From the NCBI GenBank assembly GCA_910591455.2, contig OU342816.1:23087711-23151710 (forward strand): DNA of 64,000 nucleotides, in the 5' to 3' direction. The number at the start of each line of letters is the position of its first letter. Position 1 is the stretch's first letter. Below are positions 57,722 to 64,000 of this stretch, one piece after another. This DNA comes from Pholis gunnellus (Eukaryota > Chordata > Actinopteri > Perciformes > Pholidae). The position numbers and the translations under genes are program-made. The notes beneath the pieces are model-generated. The model did no database searches and was not told the origin of the DNA. It saw only the letters and a list, made by a program, of their open reading frames with translations.

Positions 57722-60700
57722 CTGTAGAGAAAGGGGGGGGGGGATTCACAAATCTCTTGATCATACTCAAACTTCAGTCAACCCTCCATTAGCTATCCCT
57801 GCTTATCCTTTAGAGGGTCGGGGGGGGGGGGGGGGGGGGGGGGGCTGGAGCCGATCCCAGCTGACATCGGGCCAGAGGTGGGTGCACCCTGGACAGGTTG
57901 CCAGTCAGTCACAGGGCTGACATACAAAGAGACAGACAGTCATTCACATTGACATTGGCAATGTAGAGTCTCCAATTAACCCAACTTGCATATCTTCGAA
58001 CTCAAACTTGTTTTATGTTATTTATGATGACAACATTTCTAAGCAGAATGCAGATGTCCCTCACATTGCCTCTCAGGCACAACTACTCTATGGGTGATGG
58101 TCAAATATTTCCCAGTACTGTACTTTGTGTTTAGTGCTAACCGGCAAATATTAGCATGCTAACACATTGAGAAGGTGAATATGATACATTGATTCATTTT
58201 CATCAGCATGTTAGCATTCTGACATTAGCATATAGCTCAAAGCAGTACAGAAGTACAGAATTTGGTCTGCGCTCTCTCTAAGTTTTTTTCATCAATATAC
58301 TTCCATATTAAAAAATGCAAATGAAGAGGAACTGCTTGGTTTGGCAAATGCGCATCCCCGCCTCCGCTAAAGAGCAGCACGGAGCAGCATGGCGCTGCTT
58401 CCCTGCAATTTTCTATGGGAACCATCCGGGACTGTGTCATCTTGCCCTGAGAATTAGTCTGTTCTTTATTTCTTCCTTAATTTTGATCCTTGTCAGGGTA
58501 AAAAAAAACGTATATTACTGACAAAGAGTTTATTCAAAGAGAGGGATCACTCATAAAACATGCAGAGAAAACAGGTTTTATGTGCATTTCTTTCCGTTGT
58601 TCATTCGTTGGGTGACCTCATATCAGATGTAAATGTCATTACAGATGTCTGACATTCAATAAAAGGACAGTACAGAAGCCCACATATCAACGAAGAAGGT
58701 TCGCTGCCCTCCACAGTCTAAGAGAGAACACATTGGTCTTTTATGACAGGAGACAGACTCATCTAATCATCCATTTATAAATAGCAGCAGACTTGTAGTC
58801 AAACTTGTACGTATTCATACTGTATAACACCATCCTGTGTGAAGATGGTGAAGACAAGCCTCGTTGAAAGGAGAGGAAAAATAACTGCAGATTTAAAGGT
58901 TCAATATTACAAAAAAAACATAATATACAGTAAAAAAAAACACACACACATCCTGAAGTGCCCAAATAATGAGTGTACAGTGAAGACTGAAGCCAAGTCA
59001 GTGCAAACAGACAAAAAGCAGATCAAAACAAGTGAAAAGGATTTGGTTTATGCGATGTGACCCAGTGAGTTATTTATTGGAGCAACTCAGTTGTCATGCA
59101 GCACAGTGCTCCGTGCATGACTGTGCTGACCTCCTGTGGGACGTGAGCGCTGCAGCATAAACAGGGATTTTTCCAAATGGCCTACTTACGTTTGGTTGGA
59201 ACCTTTTGTTGACCTTGAGGCCCTTGGATGACACGCGTGGCAATGAAAACAAATTCATATTTCATGATTGCAGAAGCCACATAAACACTCTGTCTCTCTC
59301 ACACACACACACACACACACGCATTCCTTCTCTAAAATGACACCTGCTCCTCGGCATCGATGACCTTTACACCACAGGGGGCACATCACAGTTTCAGTAA
59401 TTTGTCGTGCTGCTGCATGAATGAATCATATTGCCCCAATGAATGATGGGAGTATTTCCATAAGAGGTTTGTGAAAGGTCACGGTCAAATTGGTTCCTGT
59501 GGGACTTAAAGCTTCCTAATATTGTATGGACTATGATTGATGACGGCCCAGTCTAAAGAGCACTGAGCAACTAAACCACAAAACGGTGAAGTCAAGCAAT
59601 AAAAACTGAACCACGGGTTCGACTACAATATATTAACAAACAATGGAATTTATTCCCTCAAACTAAGCAATTGTGTCCGAAGGAAAAGGGTGAAAAAGTT
59701 ATTATTTTTTATACAGGCATGGTGCCCTTTCAGTCAGTCCCAACAGGTCATCACAGCTATCCAGTTGACATTAAGTAAAAAGCAACTTTCCATTGAAAAA
59801 CGTGTGAAACCGATGTGAAGAAAATATTCACAATATTCATGATGAAGATGTTTGGGGGAAACGTTTCTGTGCGTCCTGTTCTCTTTCTCTTAATAAATTC
59901 AAATTCAAAGAGATAAAATATTATATTCTGTGAATTTGCCGGTAAACACAAGTAACTGATGGTGTATGTATGTAAATGTTTGTATGTGTTCAACATCTTT
60001 ACTGACAAGGGATCATCATCTCTTTATTTCTTTCCATCTCTCTTTTATAATGTAGATTCTCCGATGTTTAATATTGTGATAATGTGTTGAATAAATATGA
60101 TATAAATGATGGAAGAAACTTATGCAAAGCTTTACAACACTGTTCATTTATTGGAGTGAATTAGAGTTCAGTAACCTTCCTAAAGCAAAAAGCAATATAA
60201 GTGAAAAAGTGTGTGATAAATGTAGAAATGGGCAAATGTCAAATGAATGCAATTCATGCCTCTATGAAATCCAATTAAGCTGCCTAAAATCCCTCCTGAT
60301 CACTGTTGAGATGTTTCCCTGCGGACTGAGCCATAGTGCAATACACTTCATCATCCCAGAAGTTGGGACAGAAATCCATTTCAACACGGGGTCCTAACAG
60401 CGTTATCAGCAGCCCTGGAGAGAGGAGAGAGGTGACACATGGTCTCCAGGTGCATAGGGCTGCTTTATGTGCCGAATGGGGCCACGGAGCCATTTAGCAG
60501 GGAATGGGCTGCTATTAACCTGCCGTATCCATTGTGTTAGGAGAAGGTTCACTTCAAGGAGTGGAGGAGATTACACTCAGTGATTCCTCCGTGTATTGTA
60601 TCATATGCTGCCGTGAAACCTAATTTTGTGGATGTGCAGACTGCAGAAAGCACTTAAAAGATATACAGTATCCTCTTGCATGGCTGAAACTAGGAGACCA

Positions 60701-61512
60701 AGTAACAGGACACAACCTGTTAAATGTATATTCATCATAATATTAGTTGTGTTTTTTTTAAAGCTAAGTTAACTACTGGTAATTCAAGCCAGACAGGAAA
60801 TGTCCGACTGATTCAGATTCATCTCATTATAGAAACAGGACTTTGTTCTTGCATAGGCCAACTTTGCCAGCATGACAGTTCTGCACTTAACACCATTTAT
60901 GAAATTCAAATTCATTTGTAGCGACTGGTTTGGAGATTTTAATGTATACGTAATTGTGTCATCTGCGAACAGATGAGTTCTACAATCACGAGGACTGATG
61001 GGAGATCATTTATGATTCTAAAACAATAAGTGATTCAAGGATTGTCCCTTACCTTTGAATACTGTCTCTATATCAACTAATGCATGCAATTTCTACTGTG
61101 ATTGATTGTGCTTGTGTAAGATATAATTCTACTAGTATGAAATATATATATACAGTATATATTATATTTCATCTATTCTATCCATACATTCTTATCCATT
61201 TCCTAGATATACTTTGTTATTCAAATCAAATTACAATCAGATGAGCTGTAGAATTGGAGTTTTCATTTTTGTGGGGTTTTGTATTTTATTGCATGATAAT
61301 CAAAATCATATTTTCCTAAATAACAAAAGGGCAAACTAGCCAAAGCTTTGTTCTCTTCCTATATGTAATCGAGAAGCTGCTCCTTACAATAAATTGGTAA
61401 AAAACATTAGTAACATTCTGTATTTCTGCATACTTGATGAGCATGATGGTTATAAAATACCTTGGCCAGCAGATGGTTTGCTGTTTCCAGTCATTGCTCC
61501 AGATGCTTGTCT
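57588..61512 (-). CDS. pcp4: pcp4 (PEP-19), last two coding exons, 5' partial
   Basis: PCP4/PEP-19 is a small cytosolic neuronal protein whose IQ motif binds calmodulin and speeds calcium exchange at its C lobe. Two minus-strand exons join in frame: 61,461-61,512 gives RQASGAMTGNSKPSAGQ and 57,588-57,721 gives the acidic DFDIDMENPETEKAA and IQ motif VAIQSQFRRFQKKK, ending DVKS. The 52-bp middle exon has the same codon count as I recall for mammalian PCP4, where the first exon codes only for a few residues. That first exon (expected Met-Ser-Glu) was not found up to 64,000. The SQF and KKK in the IQ region fit PCP4 better than PCP4L1. It is convergent with dscaml1, with 10.7 kb between stop codons. 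Confidence 0.9.
57780..58030. repeat. Teleost dispersed repeat with G25 run
   Basis: gctatccctgcttatccttt, ctggagccgatcccagctga, caccctggacaggttgccag and gtctccaattaacccaactt occur in the order of a repeat that is very common in teleost genomes. A G25 run fills 57,820-57,844, where other copies have a short G stretch. I do not assign a class. Confidence 0.7.
58120..58260. repeat. Dispersed repeat related to 21,690-22,180
   Basis: Contains attagcatgctaacac, catcagcatgttagcattct and agctcaaagcagtacag. These recur in diverged form in the Ig8 intron repeat. Confidence 0.55.
61461..61512 (-). CDS. pcp4: pcp4 middle coding exon
   Basis: A 52-bp exon, phase 0 to 1, bounded on the minus strand by ttttctttgcag and gtattt. 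It reads RQASGAMTGNSKPSAGQ and supplies the G of the split Asp codon in the next exon. Length and phase match the corresponding mammalian PCP4 exon (RQGAGATNGKD-type). It is too short to find without the family comparison. Confidence 0.85.
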
Positions 61513-63714
61513 CTGCAAAGAAAACACAAAACAAATATCCTGAGTCAATAGTGGAATACTAGCAACTTTATTTCTATTAGACATTGTTCATTTTGATAAT
61601 ATTCCACAAAATGCTCATTTGCAGTAAACTAAATTGGAAGACATTTCTTATGTTCCCCACAGAGAGAGCATCATAGGAAGTCATCCTCTCACTAAACCCA
61701 GTCACAGTGAACATATTGCAGGTCGGCCTCGGCTCTGTATGAGGGGAGCTGGGACGAGATATGCTGATCTATAATCCATGTTTCTGCTGTAGGGGCACGC
61801 TCACGCTCACGCTGCTTTAACAACTCCCGAAAGCTCCCCTGACAGGCCGCTGCTGCTCTGCAACATTACAAGACGCACTCAGCTTCCAAATGCAGAGACG
61901 CTACAGTGTGTGTGAGAAGGTTTGCAGCAGTTTCACAATTCACATCTTTACATTTTCATATTATTCACTTAACATCTGGTGTTTTTCCACATTCATTGTA
62001 TGACCAATGCAAGGCCAGATAAGTGTTGTGTGATTTAATTTAGAGAACATTGTATTTCATTAATTCATCTGCCCAGCAAAGACTATCTCTCCATCTCACC
62101 GTGCTCCACCTGAATTATTAATACAATGAACTTCAAATGCCAAAGCAGTTTCGATGTGTGCGACTCAAGTGGGAACAAAGCAAAAATAAAACTGGCATGA
62201 GGAACCCGACATCTTCCTCCTGTTTGTCCCCATGTGCCATCACGCGAGCCGGTGGAAGAGAAACTAGTTGGACAGCGTGGCCATCTGTTTCTGTTTACGC
62301 ACGGAACTCAAAGTGAGTCAATGCCGTCGGGATTCCCAGCACCACGCAGACTCTCAGTCGCTTGATTGTGCTCTGGAATTCAGTGCCACGCACCATACAT
62401 CATACCTCCACCCACCAGGACACGGGCAAAGGAATCCAGGTCTCCGGGAGCAGAGCGACAGTCGCGTTTGAGTGATTGTTCTCGGCGCAGTCGAAAGATG
62501 CGGCGCAATATCGAGAAATGAAGACAAATGCGACATAAGCTGAGATCAATAACCAGCTGCAACCTTTTGTGATTTTTTTCGTTTCTCCTGCTTTAGCCTT
62601 TAGCTTCATAGTCTTCTCACACTATGAGCATATGGACCATGGCGGTAGACACCAACAGATATGAGGGGAGCTTATTTCATTTCAAAGAGTTAGACTTCTT
62701 TTAATATTTGCAGAGTTCTTGAGGGGGCTAAAATATCTCCTTGATCACACCACGATGACAAGTGTGTGCTATTTGTGTCTGGTGTTGTTTATAAAAGTAT
62801 CCTGAGAAGGATGAATTTAGTCTCTAACAGTCTTTCTATCAGTCATACCACACTGTTTCCGCAAACCTCAAAAGTTATGACTTAAAAGCAACAATAATGT
62901 ATATATTCTCATACTGAGGGAGTGAATCCTTTTCTGCTCTTCTTTTCGCAGCAAAACAGTACTTAGATCACGATCATCATTATTACAGCAACCTCCACCC
63001 CTCTCTCTCTCGCTCTCTTATTCTCTCTTTCTGCCTGGATACAGTCGGGGCTTACATAACGGCTCCAGTCCTAATGTGCAATGGGATAATAATTAGCACA
63101 TTTCCCCCCACACTATTCCCTTTTTTCTGCTCAACCGCTCCACTCCGGTGAAGGTTCTATCTCTCTCATCGCAGCACATGCTTTGCTTTCATGTGCCTGA
63201 TAAACACAAAGGGGAAACAGTGAGAAGAAAGGGGCATTTGCATGAAATTCATTTGATTGTTTTCAGAAGCAGTGAGTGAATTTGAAATAAGATGTTTGTC
63301 GTGTCTCATCTCGCTCTTTGCTCGAGCTTAGCACCGCTTGATTCCCATAACTTATTCACTTCTAGCAGCTGAGGAGGTATCGTCGCTCAGTTTGCCAGCA
63401 GCATTTTTAACAAAGGACTCAAAACCTCATGAGAAAATTGTAGTTGAGTGGGTACAGCCGTGCTAATGTTTGCCCCTCTTTTGGGGGTGATTTTAAATCA
63501 AATACCCTGTACGACATCACAGCTAAATTATGTTTCCTCTTACCAAACACAGCACAGCTTCTGAGCCTGAACTCATCACAAACTGTCCGAGTAAAAGCTT
63601 CGCCATGTTTGAGGTATTTCCTCCATGGCAGGACGTTTCTTTCTTCATACGTTGTCTTTGTCTTGTTTTTAAGGCAAGATTATGTAACTTTTCTAAGACC
63701 ACAGTCTTCTTAAA
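61513..63714 (-). other. pcp4 first intron (inferred)
   Basis: Minus-strand intron upstream of the middle exon. A search by eye for the short first coding exon (Met-Ser-Glu followed by a donor) found no convincing candidate. Nothing else recognised. Confidence 0.5.
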
Positions 63715-63975
63715 ATAAACCTAGAATTACCGCCTTGTGGTTGTACGCCTCCACCAACCAGTCAAGTTGAAGTTGTATATCAATCCTTGAGTTATGGCAA
63801 AGAAAATAGATTTTGTGAGGTCACAGTGACCTTTGACCTTTGAACACCAACATAGAATCAGTTCATCCTTGAGTCCAGGTTTGGACGTTTATTTCAAATT
63901 TGAAGACATTCCTACAGGTGTTCCTGAGATATCACGTTCCCGAGAATGGGACGAATGTATAAACAGACGGACAAC
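63715..63975 (-). repeat. Dispersed repeat, copy 2
   Basis: In reverse complement it reads gatatctcaggaacacctgt, ggtgttcaaaggtcaaagg and tcactgtgacctcacaaaat, and matches the order of the copy at 12,110-12,470. The plus-strand end is accgccttgtggttgtacgc. Confidence 0.7.
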
Positions 63976-64000
63976 CTGATAGCATTATAAATATATATAC

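Larger units (their letters stand above)
57722..61460 (-). other. pcp4 intron between the two visible exons
   Basis: 3,739 bp on the minus strand. It includes two dispersed-repeat fragments (57,780-58,030 and 58,120-58,260), CA runs at about 58,940-58,950 and 59,299-59,320, and nothing coding. Confidence 0.7.

Noticed and set aside
57588..57770. pcp4 starting at an intronic Met near 57,770
   Set aside because: The bases upstream of 57,721 are a polypyrimidine tract and acceptor on the minus strand. The upstream 52-bp exon restores the normal PCP4 N-terminal part.
61513..64000. First coding exon of pcp4
   Set aside because: No minus-strand Met-Ser-Glu (or similar) followed by a donor was found by eye; the exon is probably beyond the window.

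Overview
The window looks like teleost fish nuclear DNA. It has one large vertebrate-type spliced gene with GT-AG introns, long simple-sequence tracts, and several dispersed repeats and decayed DNA transposons of kinds common in ray-finned fish. No prokaryotic or viral gene organisation is seen.

Layout. Bases 1 to 13,827 contain no coding exon that I can support. They are read as the 3' part of a long 5' intron of the main gene and carry a 511-bp (TTC)n tract, smaller microsatellites and dispersed repeats. From 13,828 to 46,862 on the plus strand lie 30 consecutive coding exons of dscaml1 (Down syndrome cell adhesion molecule-like 1). They run from the second half of Ig domain 2 to the stop codon and encode 1,855 residues including the first split codon. 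All 30 junctions keep the reading frame, and the order is Ig2-Ig9, FN1-FN4, Ig10, FN5-FN6, one membrane helix, and a cytoplasmic tail ending in a PDZ-type ligand. The signal peptide, Ig1 and the first half of Ig2 lie upstream of the window. The 3' UTR follows to about 47.7 kb, or 48.4 kb if the second poly(A) signal is used.

From 48.4 to 57.5 kb is a repeat-rich intergenic stretch. It holds a 24-bp minisatellite, two exon-like islands of unknown nature, an hAT-like relic, a 1,653-bp Tc1-like transposon with TA duplications and internal direct repeats (transposase broken), and a decayed LINE with reverse transcriptase and RNase H remnants. On the minus strand, 57,588-57,721 and 61,461-61,512 are the last two coding exons of pcp4 (PEP-19, an IQ-motif calmodulin modulator). 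Its first exon was not found and probably lies beyond 64,000. The dscaml1 and pcp4 genes are tail to tail, the same arrangement as DSCAM and PCP4 on human chromosome 21, although this gene is DSCAML1-type by sequence.

Biology. DSCAML1 is a neuronal homophilic adhesion receptor acting in neurite and cell-body spacing and synapse targeting. PCP4 tunes calmodulin kinetics in neurons. Adjacency need not mean shared function. I found no undescribed multi-gene system. The most unusual items are a roughly 0.2-kb intra-intronic duplication that copies an exon end plus its splice donor and so creates a frame-neutral 9-nt micro-exon candidate; a perfect 17-bp hairpin at that duplication's edge; paired Cys-to-Tyr changes in FN6; and an 18S rRNA 5'-end fragment inside an intron.
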